Positions 24,098 to 32,262 of a stretch of DNA of 34,555 nucleotides are shown here, piece after piece. The position numbers and the translations under genes are program-made. Source of the stretch: Parasulfuritortus sp037439465 (GTDB taxonomy: Bacteria; Pseudomonadota; Gammaproteobacteria; Burkholderiales; Thiobacillaceae); contig JBBIVX010000024.1 in the NCBI GenBank assembly GCA_037439465.1, positions 1 to 34,555 of the forward strand, written 5' to 3'. Each line of letters starts with the position of its first letter. Positions within the stretch are counted from its first letter, which is position 1. The notes below the pieces were generated by a model, which made no database searches, was not told the origin of the DNA, and saw nothing but the letters and a program-made list of their open reading frames with translations.

Positions 24098-24101
24098 ATG
24101 A
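24078..24101 (+). other. possible 7-codon leader ORF coupled to zwf
   Basis: ATG at 24078 is 9 nt behind a perfect AAGGAG and opens a 7-codon frame (MVRMGVQ) whose TGA overlaps the zwf ATG in the arrangement ATGA. The zwf start itself has only a GGGGG stretch 4-5 nt upstream. The layout suggests translational coupling. The frame is very short, so chance is a real alternative. Confidence 0.35.
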
Positions 24102-25585
24102 ACGGTTTCGAAGGGCTGCAGTATCCCTGTAATTTCGTCATCTTCGGCGCGACCGGCAATCTTGCTTCGGCCAAGCTGCTGCCCGCGCTCTATCACCTTG
24201 AAGCGGCGGGCCGTCTGCCGCCTGACCTTACCTTCGTTGCCTTCGCGCGCCGCGAATGGGACGACGCGGCCTGGCGCGCGCACACGGCGGAAACCCTGCA
24301 AACGGTGCTGGGGGCGCGTTTCGATGCCAAACTGGGCGAGCGCTTTGGCCGCCGCTTCGTCTATCTGCGCGGCGAGCTGAACGATCCGGAGGCCTATCGC
24401 CTATTGTATGCACAGTTGTCGCGGCCCAAGGCGGGGGCCTGTTCCAACCTGGTTTTCTATCTGGCCATCAAGCCGGCCGATTTTCCGGCCGTCATCAAGA
24501 ACCTGGCCGAGGTCGGGCTTAACAAACCGCGAGGCCTGCATCGGGTGGTGGTGGAAAAGCCCTTCGGCCAGGACATCGAGAGCGCGCGTCTGCTCAACGA
24601 ACTGCTGCATCGCTATTTCGACGAGGAACAGGTGTTTCGCATCGACCACTACCTGGGCAAGGAGACAGTGCAGAACCTGTTGGTATTCCGTTTCGCCAAC
24701 ACGCTCATCGAACCTTTGTGGAACCGCAACTTCATTGATCACGTGCAGATCACGGTGGCGGAGGCGGCGGGCATCGGCCGCCGCGCGGACTATTACGACA
24801 AGGCCGGGGCCTTGCGCGACATGCTGCAAAACCACCTGATGCAATTGCTTACCGTAGTGGCCATGGAACCGCCTCCCTGCCTGGAAGCGGACCCACTGCG
24901 CGACGAGAAGGTGAAGGTGCTGCGCTCCATCCGCCCCATCATCCGCGGCGGGGTCAATGCCCATGCCTTCCGCGCCCAGTATGGGCCGGGCCTGGTAGAG
25001 GGTGAGCCGGTGGCCGGCTATCAGGACGAGGCCGGTGTGCCCGCCAATTCGGTCACCGAGACCTTCGTCGCCGCAAAATTCTACATCGACAACTGGCGCT
25101 GGCGGGGCGTGCCTTTCTATCTGCGCACCGGCAAGCGCATGCCCGAGTCCATGTCGATGATTGCCCTGCGTTTCCGCCATCCGCCACAGCAGTTGTTCCG
25201 CGAGACGCCGCTGGAATACCTGGAGCCCAACTGGATACTGCTGTCCCTGCAGCCGGCCGAATCCATGCACATGGAGATACACGTCAAGCAGCCGGGGTTG
25301 GGCATGGATACCCGCGTGATCCAGCTCAACGCCAGCTATCGCCAGACCAACGAAGCGCCGCTGGACGCCTATGAGACCTTGTTGCTCGACGTGATTGAGG
25401 GTGACCGTACTTTGTTCATCCGCTTCGACGAGGTGGAGTGGTCATGGCGGGTGGTGGACCCCATCCTCAAGCACTGGCAGCAGGAGCGAGATTTCATTCA
25501 CACCTATGCGGCCGGCACCTGGGGCCTGGGGGAGGCCAATCGCCTGTTCGACGGGGAGGACCAGGCGTGGCGCAACAGCCTGTAG
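24098..25585 (+). CDS. zwf: glucose-6-phosphate 1-dehydrogenase
   Basis: Oxidises glucose-6-phosphate to 6-phosphogluconolactone and makes NADPH (or NADH); entry to the oxidative pentose phosphate and Entner-Doudoroff routes. The 495-residue product starts with the Rossmann block FVIFGATGNLASAKLLPALYH, has the conserved VVEKPFGQD, and the active-site signature RIDHYLGKETVQNLL with the catalytic histidine. Length is standard. Pgl follows 8 bp downstream, so the first two steps of the pathway are cotranscribed. Neither gnd nor edd/eda is in the window. Confidence 0.97.
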   Translation: MNGFEGLQYPCNFVIFGATGNLASAKLLPALYHLEAAGRLPPDLTFVAFARREWDDAAWRAHTAETLQTVLGARFDAKLGERFGRRFVYLRGELNDPEAYRLLYAQLSRPKAGACSNLVFYLAIKPADFPAVIKNLAEVGLNKPRGLHRVVVEKPFGQDIESARLLNELLHRYFDEEQVFRIDHYLGKETVQNLLVFRFANTLIEPLWNRNFIDHVQITVAEAAGIGRRADYYDKAGALRDMLQNHLMQLLTVVAMEPPPCLEADPLRDEKVKVLRSIRPIIRGGVNAHAFRAQYGPGLVEGEPVAGYQDEAGVPANSVTETFVAAKFYIDNWRWRGVPFYLRTGKRMPESMSMIALRFRHPPQQLFRETPLEYLEPNWILLSLQPAESMHMEIHVKQPGLGMDTRVIQLNASYRQTNEAPLDAYETLLLDVIEGDRTLFIRFDEVEWSWRVVDPILKHWQQERDFIHTYAAGTWGLGEANRLFDGEDQAWRNSL

Positions 25586-25593
25586 GTCAGGCC

Positions 25594-26295
25594 ATGGCGG
25601 CCGAGTCGGCGCCGCAGATTTGCCGCTGGCATGTCCACGATACGGCGGCGGACGTTTACGCCGCACTGGTGGCGGCGATCGACCGGCTCGGCCACGAACG
25701 CGCCGACGGCCCATTCAACCTGGTACTCACCGGCGGCAGCACGGCCCGCGCCGTCTACCCGCGTCTGCGCCACCTGGATACGGACTGGTCGGCCTGGCGC
25801 TTTTATTGGGGCGACGAACGTTGTCTGCCACCGGATCATCCCGAGCGCAACAGCCGGCTGGCCCGCGACCTCTGGCTCGACCATATCCCCCTCGCGCCCG
25901 CGCAGGTCTTCGTCATCCCCGCCGAGCTGGGCCCGAAGATGGCCGCACAACGCTACGACGCCATCGTGCGCACCCTGCCCGCCTTCGACCTGGTCGTGCT
26001 TGGACTGGGCGAGGACGGCCATGTGGCCAGCCTGTTTCCCGGTCATGACTGGGGCACCGCGGCGGCCGCGGCCTCGGTGCTGGCGGTCGAGGACGCACCC
26101 AAACCGCCACCGCAACGGGTCTCGCTCGCCGCCTGGCGTTTGAGCCGGGCGCGGCATGTCTTCGTGGCCGCCACTGGCGCTGCCAAGCGCGAGGCCGTCG
26201 CCGCCTGGCGCCGGGGCGAGCGACTGCCAGCGATGGCCGTCACGCCCCCGGGTGGCGTCGACGTATTCGTTGACCGGCTCTGCCTGCACGACTGA
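25594..26295 (+). CDS. pgl: 6-phosphogluconolactonase
   Basis: Hydrolyses 6-phosphogluconolactone to 6-phosphogluconate. The 233-residue product of the DevB/SOL family has LVLTGGSTARAVYPRL, FYWGDERCLPPDHPERN and the family signature VVLGLGEDGHVASLFPG. The ATG at 25594 is 8 bp after the zwf stop; a longer frame inside zwf is rejected. The dTDP-rhamnose gene rfbC begins 64 bp later, so a common transcript is possible but unproven. Confidence 0.95.
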   Translation: MAAESAPQICRWHVHDTAADVYAALVAAIDRLGHERADGPFNLVLTGGSTARAVYPRLRHLDTDWSAWRFYWGDERCLPPDHPERNSRLARDLWLDHIPLAPAQVFVIPAELGPKMAAQRYDAIVRTLPAFDLVVLGLGEDGHVASLFPGHDWGTAAAAASVLAVEDAPKPPPQRVSLAAWRLSRARHVFVAATGAAKREAVAAWRRGERLPAMAVTPPGGVDVFVDRLCLHD

Positions 26296-26359
26296 CCTAG
26301 GCTTTCATCAGCACCGCGCATCCGGCAGAATAGGCGATCTTTCAAGGATTCCTGACAGC

Positions 26360-26917
26360 ATGCGGCACATCGAAACCCCACTGGCTGGTGTGAGGCTCAT
26401 CGAACCCAGGGTGTTCGGTGATGCACGCGGTTTTTTCATGGAAACCTGGAATCAGGCGCGTTATGCCGAGCTCGGTCTGCCGCCGCGCTTCGTCCAGGAC
26501 AACCTCTCTTTTTCGCGCCGGGGCGTGTTGCGCGGCCTGCATTTTCAGAATCCCAACGGTCAGGGCAAACTGGTCTATGTATTGCAAGGCGAGGTGTTCG
26601 ACGTGGCGGTCGATGTCCGCCTCGGCTCGCCCACCTTCGGTCAGGTCGCCAGCGCCATCCTGTCCGCCGACAACAAGCGCCAGTTCTACATCCCGCCCGG
26701 CTTCGCGCATGGTTTCTGCGTCACCAGCGAGAGCGCGCTGTTCGCCTACAAATGCACCGAGTTCTACGACCCCAAGGCCGAGGCCAGCCTACTGTGGAGC
26801 GACCCGGCGCTGGGCATAGACTGGCCGGTCGAGGTGCCCGAGCTGTCGGCCAAGGACGCGGCCGCCCCGACCCTGGCGGCCTTTCCCCGCGACCGGCTGC
26901 CGGTCTATGCCGGCTGA
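26360..26917 (+). CDS. rfbC: dTDP-4-dehydrorhamnose 3,5-epimerase
   Basis: Third step of dTDP-L-rhamnose synthesis: epimerises dTDP-4-keto-6-deoxyglucose at C3 and C5. The 185-residue cupin protein shows FGDARGFFMETWNQ, FVQDNLSFSRRGVLRGLHFQ with the active-site histidine, and FYIPPGFAHGFCV. AAGGA lies 9-10 nt before the ATG. The end overlaps rfbD by 11 bp. Order here is rfbC-rfbD-rfbB-rfbA, with the first pathway enzyme encoded last. Confidence 0.96.
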   Translation: MRHIETPLAGVRLIEPRVFGDARGFFMETWNQARYAELGLPPRFVQDNLSFSRRGVLRGLHFQNPNGQGKLVYVLQGEVFDVAVDVRLGSPTFGQVASAILSADNKRQFYIPPGFAHGFCVTSESALFAYKCTEFYDPKAEASLLWSDPALGIDWPVEVPELSAKDAAAPTLAAFPRDRLPVYAG

Positions 26918-27830
26918 ACGCCGCCGCATCCTGATCCTGGGCGGCGACGGCCAGCTCGCCTGGGAGTTGCGCCGCACCCTGGCCACGCTGGGCGAGGTGG
27001 TCGCCGTCGGCCGCCATACACAACCCTACCGTCTCGACCTGATGCAGCCTGAGACCTTCCTGCCGCTGGTGGCGCAGGTCCAGCCCGGCTGGATCGTCAA
27101 CGCCGCCGCCTACACCGCCGTCGACAAGGCCGAACAGGAGCCGGACGTGGCCGCCGCCGTCAACGCGGTCGCGCCGGGATGGTTGGCCGAAGCGGCCGGG
27201 CGGGTCGGCGCGCAACTGCTGCACTATTCCACCGATTATGTTTTCGATGGGGCGGCGAAGGTGCCATATAGGGAGACCGATACGCCCAATCCGCAAGGCG
27301 TCTATGGCTGCACCAAGCTGGCGGGCGAAGAGGCCATCGCCCGCGCCGGCGGCGACTGGCTGATACTGCGCACCGCCTGGGTCTACGGCGCGCGCGGCGG
27401 CAACTTCATGCGTACCATGCGCCGGCTGGCGCGCGAGCGCGAGGAGTTGCGCGTGGTCGCCGACCAGCATGGCGCGCCCACCTGGTCGCGCCACATCGCC
27501 GAGGCCACGGCGCAGATATTGGCCCAGTTGGGCGACGACCGCGCCGCCTGGCATCGGGCCTGTGGACTCTATCACCTGACCTCGGCCGGCACAGCGACCT
27601 GGCACGCCTTCGCCGAGCGCATCGTCGAACACCAGCGCCGGCACGAAACCCTCGCCTGTCAGCGGGTCACCGCCATTGCCGGCGCCGACTACCCGACCCC
27701 GGCCAAGCGTCCGGCGTACTCCGTGCTCGACAACAGCAAGCTCGCCGCCGCCTTCGGCATCCGCCTGCCCGACTGGCGCGACGCGCTGGCTCAGGTGCAG
27801 GAAGACCTCGATACCTACGCGAACGCCTGA
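26907..27830 (+). CDS. rfbD: dTDP-4-dehydrorhamnose reductase
   Basis: Final step: NAD(P)H-dependent reduction of dTDP-4-keto-L-rhamnose to dTDP-L-rhamnose. The 307-residue short-chain dehydrogenase has ILGGDGQLAWELRRTL at the nucleotide site, INAAAYTAVDKAEQEP, STDYVFDG, and the YGCTKLAGE catalytic Tyr-Lys pair. The ATG is inside the last codons of rfbC (11-bp overlap) and the stop is 2 bp before rfbB, so the genes are translationally linked. Confidence 0.96.
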   Translation: MPAERRRILILGGDGQLAWELRRTLATLGEVVAVGRHTQPYRLDLMQPETFLPLVAQVQPGWIVNAAAYTAVDKAEQEPDVAAAVNAVAPGWLAEAAGRVGAQLLHYSTDYVFDGAAKVPYRETDTPNPQGVYGCTKLAGEEAIARAGGDWLILRTAWVYGARGGNFMRTMRRLAREREELRVVADQHGAPTWSRHIAEATAQILAQLGDDRAAWHRACGLYHLTSAGTATWHAFAERIVEHQRRHETLACQRVTAIAGADYPTPAKRPAYSVLDNSKLAAAFGIRLPDWRDALAQVQEDLDTYANA

Positions 27831-27832
27831 CC

Positions 27833-28900
27833 ATGACCAAAACCCTGCTCATCACTGGCGGCGCCGGCTTCATCGGCTCCGCCGTCATCCGCCACCTGAT
27901 CGCTCACACCGGCCATCGCGTCATCAATGTCGATTGTCTGACTTACGCCGGCAATCTCGATTCGGTCGCCAGCGTCGCCGGCGATCCGCGTTATACCTTT
28001 GAAAAAGTGGACATTCGCGATGCCACCGGGGTCGGTCGCCTGTTCGTCCAGCATCGGCCCGACGCTATCATGCACCTGGCCGCCGAGAGCCACGTCGACC
28101 GTTCCATCGATGGCCCGGCGGCGTTCATCCAGACCAACATCGTTGGCACCTACACCCTGCTGGAGGCGGCGCGCCATTACTGGAATCGTCTCAGCGGCGC
28201 GAAAAAGGCCGGCTTTCGCTTCCACCACATCTCCACCGACGAGGTCTATGGCAGCCTGGGTGCCACCGGTCTGTTCACCGAGACGACCTGCTACCAGCCC
28301 AACTCTCCCTATTCCGCCAGTAAGGCCGCGTCCGACCACCTGGTGCGCGCCTGGCATCACACCTACGGCTTGCCGACGGTCACCACCAATTGCTCCAACA
28401 ACTACGGCCCCTACCATTTCCCTGAGAAGCTGATCCCGTTGACCATACTCAACGCCCTGGAGGGCAGGCCGCTGCCGGTCTATGGCCGCGGCGACCAGAT
28501 ACGCGACTGGCTTTATGTCGAGGACCACGCCCGCGCCCTGGTCAAGGTGCTGCTCGAAGGCCGGCCGGGCGAGACTTATAACATCGGCGGCCACAACGAG
28601 CGCAAGAACATCGAAGTGGTGCATATCCTTTGCGACCTACTGGAAGAGATGCATCCCGACAAACCGGACGGCGTGGCCCATTACCGCGACCTGATTGCCT
28701 TCGTGGCCGACCGGCCTGGCCATGATCGGCGTTACGCCATCGACGCCGGCAAAATTGAGCGTGAACTTGGCTGGGCCCCGTTTGAAACCTTCGAGACCGG
28801 GATGCGCAAGACCGTGCGCTGGTACCTGGACAACGCGGCCTGGTGGCGGCGGGTGCGCGACGGCAGCTATCGGGGCGAACGGCTGGGGTTAGGGGCATGA
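27833..28900 (+). CDS. rfbB: dTDP-glucose 4,6-dehydratase
   Basis: Second step: converts dTDP-glucose to dTDP-4-keto-6-deoxyglucose with bound NAD. The 355-residue extended short-chain dehydrogenase shows TGGAGFIGSAVIRHL, AESHVDRSIDGP, the catalytic STDEVYG (Asp-Glu pair) and YSASKAASDHLV (Tyr-Lys). Length is standard. The TGA at 28898-28900 is followed by 94 bp before rfbA, the widest gap in this operon. Confidence 0.97.
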   Translation: MTKTLLITGGAGFIGSAVIRHLIAHTGHRVINVDCLTYAGNLDSVASVAGDPRYTFEKVDIRDATGVGRLFVQHRPDAIMHLAAESHVDRSIDGPAAFIQTNIVGTYTLLEAARHYWNRLSGAKKAGFRFHHISTDEVYGSLGATGLFTETTCYQPNSPYSASKAASDHLVRAWHHTYGLPTVTTNCSNNYGPYHFPEKLIPLTILNALEGRPLPVYGRGDQIRDWLYVEDHARALVKVLLEGRPGETYNIGGHNERKNIEVVHILCDLLEEMHPDKPDGVAHYRDLIAFVADRPGHDRRYAIDAGKIERELGWAPFETFETGMRKTVRWYLDNAAWWRRVRDGSYRGERLGLGA

Positions 28901-28994
28901 CGCAAATTGGCGACGGGTTTACGCTGCCCCGGCCACGTTTTTTCGTCAGGCCATGGCGCCATACCCCTGTGTCACGCATTTTGGGAATTGCATC

Positions 28995-29882
28995 ATGAAA
29001 GGCATCATCCTGGCGGGCGGCTCCGGCACCCGGCTCTACCCTTTGACGCTGCCCATAACCAAGCAGCTTCTGCCGGTTTACGACAAGCCGATGATCTACT
29101 ACCCGCTGTCCAGCCTGATGCTGGCCGGCATCCGCGAGATACTGCTCATCACCACGCCGCATGACGCGCCCTTGTTCGGCCGTTTGCTTGGCGATGGCAG
29201 TCAGTGGGGGCTTACGCTCAAGTATGTGCAACAGCCCAGGCCTGAGGGCATCGCCCAGGCGTTCCTGCTCGACCGCGGGTTCATCGCCGGCCAACCCTGC
29301 GCCTTGGTGCTGGGCGACAACCTGTTCTTCGGCCACGACTTCGGGGCGCGGGTGAAGGAGGCGGCGCAACTCACTCAGGGGGCGCGGGTGTTCGCCTACC
29401 GGGTACGCGACCCGGAGCGCTATGGCGTGGTCGAGTTCGATGCGACCGGCCGGGCCGTCAGCATCGAAGAGAAACCGGCTAACCCGAAGTCACACCATGC
29501 CGTCACCGGCCTCTACTTCTACGACGGCCAGGTCGGCGAGATCGCCGCCAACCTGAAGCCCTCGGCCCGTGGTGAGCTGGAAATCACCGACGTCAACATG
29601 GAATACCTGCGCCGTGGTCAGCTCGCCGTCACCGACCTCGGCCGCGGCACCGCCTGGCTCGACACGGGCACTCACGAAGCACTGCTCGAAGCCTCGGCCT
29701 TCATCGAGACCATCGAGCGCCGGCAGGGCCTCAAGATCGCCTGCCCAGAGGAGATCGCCTGGCGCAACGGCTGGATCGGCGACGACGATATGCTCAGGCT
29801 GGCCGGGCCGTTGAAGAAAAACCAGTACGGCCAGTATTTGCTTGATCTCTTGCGTCAGGGCAGCACCGGTTCGTCGGCGTAG
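28995..29882 (+). CDS. rfbA: glucose-1-phosphate thymidylyltransferase
   Basis: First step: joins glucose-1-phosphate and dTTP to give dTDP-glucose; usually feedback-controlled by dTDP-rhamnose. The 295-residue product begins MKGIILAGGSGTRLYPLT, the nucleotidyltransferase signature, and has LVLGDNLFFGHDF, EITDVNMEYL and GRGTAWLDTGTH. Starting at 28953 would add 14 unconserved residues. Its 3' end overlaps the convergent thioredoxin-fold gene by 28 bp. No rhamnosyltransferase gene is in the window. Confidence 0.96.
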   Translation: MKGIILAGGSGTRLYPLTLPITKQLLPVYDKPMIYYPLSSLMLAGIREILLITTPHDAPLFGRLLGDGSQWGLTLKYVQQPRPEGIAQAFLLDRGFIAGQPCALVLGDNLFFGHDFGARVKEAAQLTQGARVFAYRVRDPERYGVVEFDATGRAVSIEEKPANPKSHHAVTGLYFYDGQVGEIAANLKPSARGELEITDVNMEYLRRGQLAVTDLGRGTAWLDTGTHEALLEASAFIETIERRQGLKIACPEEIAWRNGWIGDDDMLRLAGPLKKNQYGQYLLDLLRQGSTGSSA

Positions 29883-30907
29883 CGCCAGATGTTCACATCC
29901 CGGCCGCTTGCGCGCATGCGGTCGGCGCGCGCCGACAGGTAGCGCTGGAAGTTGGGCTCATGGCGATGCGCGCCGCTGGCTACGTAGTCGAACATGCCGG
30001 CGCTATGAAAGACGCGGAAGCCTGACTCCCAGCGTATGACTTCATGGCCCCGGCCGTCGAACAGAACGATGCCGGGGGCGTATTTCACATCCAGCGTTTT
30101 CGCCCAGTCGCGCGCCGTGGTCTTCTTGCCGTCCGGCGCGACGATGGCCTGACGCGACCACATGTCCAATTGCACCAGGTCGAAGCGCGCCAGTTGCCGC
30201 ATCACGTCCGGGTCGGGCAGCACGCGCTGGTGCAGCGTCGCGCAGTCCGGGCAATCCTTCTGTTCGAAGAATACCGCTAGCGGTTTGGACTTTTTGCCGC
30301 GCCGGCGCAGGTCTGTGGTCTTTTTGAGGTACGGCTCGGCGATCAATTCGCCCGTGCCGCCAGGGGCGGTTTCCAGTGCGGCCACATAGTCGCGAAACGG
30401 TTGATTCGATTCGCCGTGATCCGCCACCCAATCCAGTGCGGCCTTGAAACGCGCCGGCGGCACATAGCCGTTTAGACGCAGCGCGACCCGGCCGGCCTCA
30501 TCGAAAAACAGCAGGGTGGGTGTGAATTGCACCTTGTGGGCGACGCCAAACGATTTTTCCGTATAGATCCTGCCGTCCAGACCGGTTACCTCGCGGTCGC
30601 CCCACAGGTTGAGCGCGATCACCTCGAAGCGCGTCCTGAGCTTCTCCTCGATGTCGCGCTGGGACAGGTTGCGTTCCACCAGCGCATTGCAATATGGGCA
30701 GTTATCCTGGGTGAATAAAAGGAGCACACGTTTGTTCGCCTGTTTCGCCTCGGCGATATCGGCGGAGAGGTCGAGAAAGCTTTCCTTGAACCAGGCGGGG
30801 TAGTGCGTTTCCATGCCGCCAAGGTAAGCGCCTAGACTCTTGTGCGGCTCGGCGGCCAGTCCGGTGGTCAGCCAGGCAGCCAGAAAAAACGCGGTCATGG
30901 TGCGCAT
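29855..30907 (-). CDS. exported protein with two thioredoxin-like domains
   Basis: A 350-residue periplasmic protein. The start MRTMTAFFLAAWLTTGLAAE is a signal peptide probably cut after GLA or LAA. Domain 1 (about residues 40-165) has the redox motif CPYC at 70-73 and a cis-proline in QFTPTLLFF. Domain 2 (about 200-330) has CPDC at 220-223 and KYAPGIVLF. Two active thioredoxin folds in one small exported protein resemble SoxW-like or cytochrome c maturation-type reductants; the substrate is unknown. GAGGAG lies 8 nt upstream of the ATG. It converges with rfbA, sharing 28 bp, and is divergent from the DUF3079-TagI gene over 69 bp. Confidence 0.87.
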   Translation of the reverse strand: MRTMTAFFLAAWLTTGLAAEPHKSLGAYLGGMETHYPAWFKESFLDLSADIAEAKQANKRVLLLFTQDNCPYCNALVERNLSQRDIEEKLRTRFEVIALNLWGDREVTGLDGRIYTEKSFGVAHKVQFTPTLLFFDEAGRVALRLNGYVPPARFKAALDWVADHGESNQPFRDYVAALETAPGGTGELIAEPYLKKTTDLRRRGKKSKPLAVFFEQKDCPDCATLHQRVLPDPDVMRQLARFDLVQLDMWSRQAIVAPDGKKTTARDWAKTLDVKYAPGIVLFDGRGHEVIRWESGFRVFHSAGMFDYVASGAHRHEPNFQRYLSARADRMRASGRDVNIWRYADEPVLP

Positions 30908-30976
30908 GACGCTGTCTCCTCATTTCAAAGCCGTATTATTCACCGGCCGGACGATTGAAAGGAGAGGACGCGACAC

Positions 30977-31729
30977 ATGGCCAAGAAGTTTCCCCTGCAT
31001 CCCAAACACCCCGAGCGCATCTGCTGGGGCTGCGACAAATATTGCCCGGCGGAGGCCCTGATCTGTGGCAACGGCTCCGGCCGTACCGAGCACCCGGCCG
31101 AGACCTTCGGTGAGGATTGGTACCAGTGGCATCCTGATGAAGCGGCGACACAGGCCGACAGGCAACGCTGCCGCTGGTGCGGCTCCGATCCCCTGTATGT
31201 CACGTACCACGACCAGGAGTGGGGGGTGCCGCGGCACGACGAGCGGGCGCTGTTCGAGTTACTCGTCCTGGAAACGGCCCAGGCCGGCTTGTCCTGGCTC
31301 ACCATACTCAAAAAACGCGAGGGCTACCGCCGCGCCTTCGCGGCTTTCGACGCCGAACGCCTTGCCCGCTATGGCGAGGCCGATGTGGCCCGGCTGCTGG
31401 CCGATCCCGGCATTGTGCGCAACCGTTTGAAGATCGAATCGGCCATCGTCAACGCCCGTGCCACGCTTGCCTTGCGCCAACGCTGCGGCGGTCTCGATGC
31501 CTACCTCTGGCGTTTTGTCGATGGCCGCCCCATTGTCAACGCCTGGACGGAGGCCAGCCAGATACCCACACACACCGCCGTCTCCGACGCACTGAGCAAG
31601 GACATGAAACGGCTTGGCTTCAAGTTCGTCGGCAGTACCGTCTGCTATGCCTACATGCAGGCGGTGGGCATGGTCAATGACCATACGCTGGAGTGTTTCC
31701 GCCATCAGGAATTGGCAGCGTCGGCATGA
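30977..31729 (+). CDS. tag: DUF3079 / DNA-3-methyladenine glycosylase I fusion
   Basis: A 250-residue fusion. Residues 1-55 match the DUF3079 family (KKFPLHPKHPERICWGCDKY, then CGNGSGRTEHPAE), with Cys16, Cys19, Cys23 and Cys30 arranged like a small metal site. Residues 62-250 are TagI, which excises 3-methyladenine from alkylated DNA. The zinc ligands are Cys65, His78, His236 and Cys240. The catalytic-pocket segment is ETAQAGLSWLTILKKREGYR. TagI alone is about 187 residues, so the N-terminal 60 are an addition. The frame is uninterrupted, with a GGAGAGGA box upstream of the ATG. The DUF3079 part could aid DNA binding or be a separate function. Confidence 0.9.
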   Translation: MAKKFPLHPKHPERICWGCDKYCPAEALICGNGSGRTEHPAETFGEDWYQWHPDEAATQADRQRCRWCGSDPLYVTYHDQEWGVPRHDERALFELLVLETAQAGLSWLTILKKREGYRRAFAAFDAERLARYGEADVARLLADPGIVRNRLKIESAIVNARATLALRQRCGGLDAYLWRFVDGRPIVNAWTEASQIPTHTAVSDALSKDMKRLGFKFVGSTVCYAYMQAVGMVNDHTLECFRHQELAASA

Positions 31730-31872
31730 ATTCGACCGCTTCGCGATTCTGTCACACGCCGTCCCGCTGCGTGCTGGCGCGTACATACCCGACAATTATG
31801 CTCGGTCATTGCCCGGCCGCCGCCATGCTGGCAAACTAGCGCCAATCGCCCTTATATCGACTAGGAACGCAC

Positions 31873-32259
31873 ATGGCCGGACTGAACAAACAAACCCCCA
31901 TTCCCACCGAAATCAAGATGCATCAGCAATCGAAGGTCATGGAGATCGCCTTCGACGATGGTAGCCGCTTCAATCTGCCCTTCGAATTCCTGCGCGTGTT
32001 CTCGCCCTCCGCCGAGGTGCGCGGCCATGGTCCCGGCCAGGAGACGCTGCAAGTGGGCAAGAAAAATGTGACGGTCACCCATGTCGAGCCGGTAGGGCAG
32101 TATGCCGTGGCGCTGGTGTTCGACGACAAACACGATTCCGGCATCTACTCCTGGGACTACCTCTACGATCTCGGCTGCCATCAGGACGTCTACTGGCAGG
32201 AATATCTGCGCCGGCTGGAGGCGGCCGGCGAATCGCGCGAGCCCAAGGCACTGGTCTGA
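31873..32259 (+). CDS. DUF971 protein (gamma-butyrobetaine hydroxylase N-terminal-like)
   Basis: A 128-residue protein consisting of a DUF971 domain. Landmarks are EIKMHQQSKVMEIAFDDG, LPFEFLRVFSPSAEV, and near the C-terminus a YSWDYLYDLG segment followed by WQEYLRRLE. The same fold appears at the N-terminus of gamma-butyrobetaine hydroxylases and fused to ApbC-type P-loop proteins, and in betaproteobacteria a free-standing copy is often near ubiquinone genes. Its role is unsettled; a link to iron-sulfur or metal proteins is suggested. A TAGGAA box lies about 6 nt before the ATG. The fructosamine-kinase gene starts 3 bp after its stop. Confidence 0.88.
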   Translation: MAGLNKQTPIPTEIKMHQQSKVMEIAFDDGSRFNLPFEFLRVFSPSAEVRGHGPGQETLQVGKKNVTVTHVEPVGQYAVALVFDDKHDSGIYSWDYLYDLGCHQDVYWQEYLRRLEAAGESREPKALV

Positions 32260-32262
32260 ACG

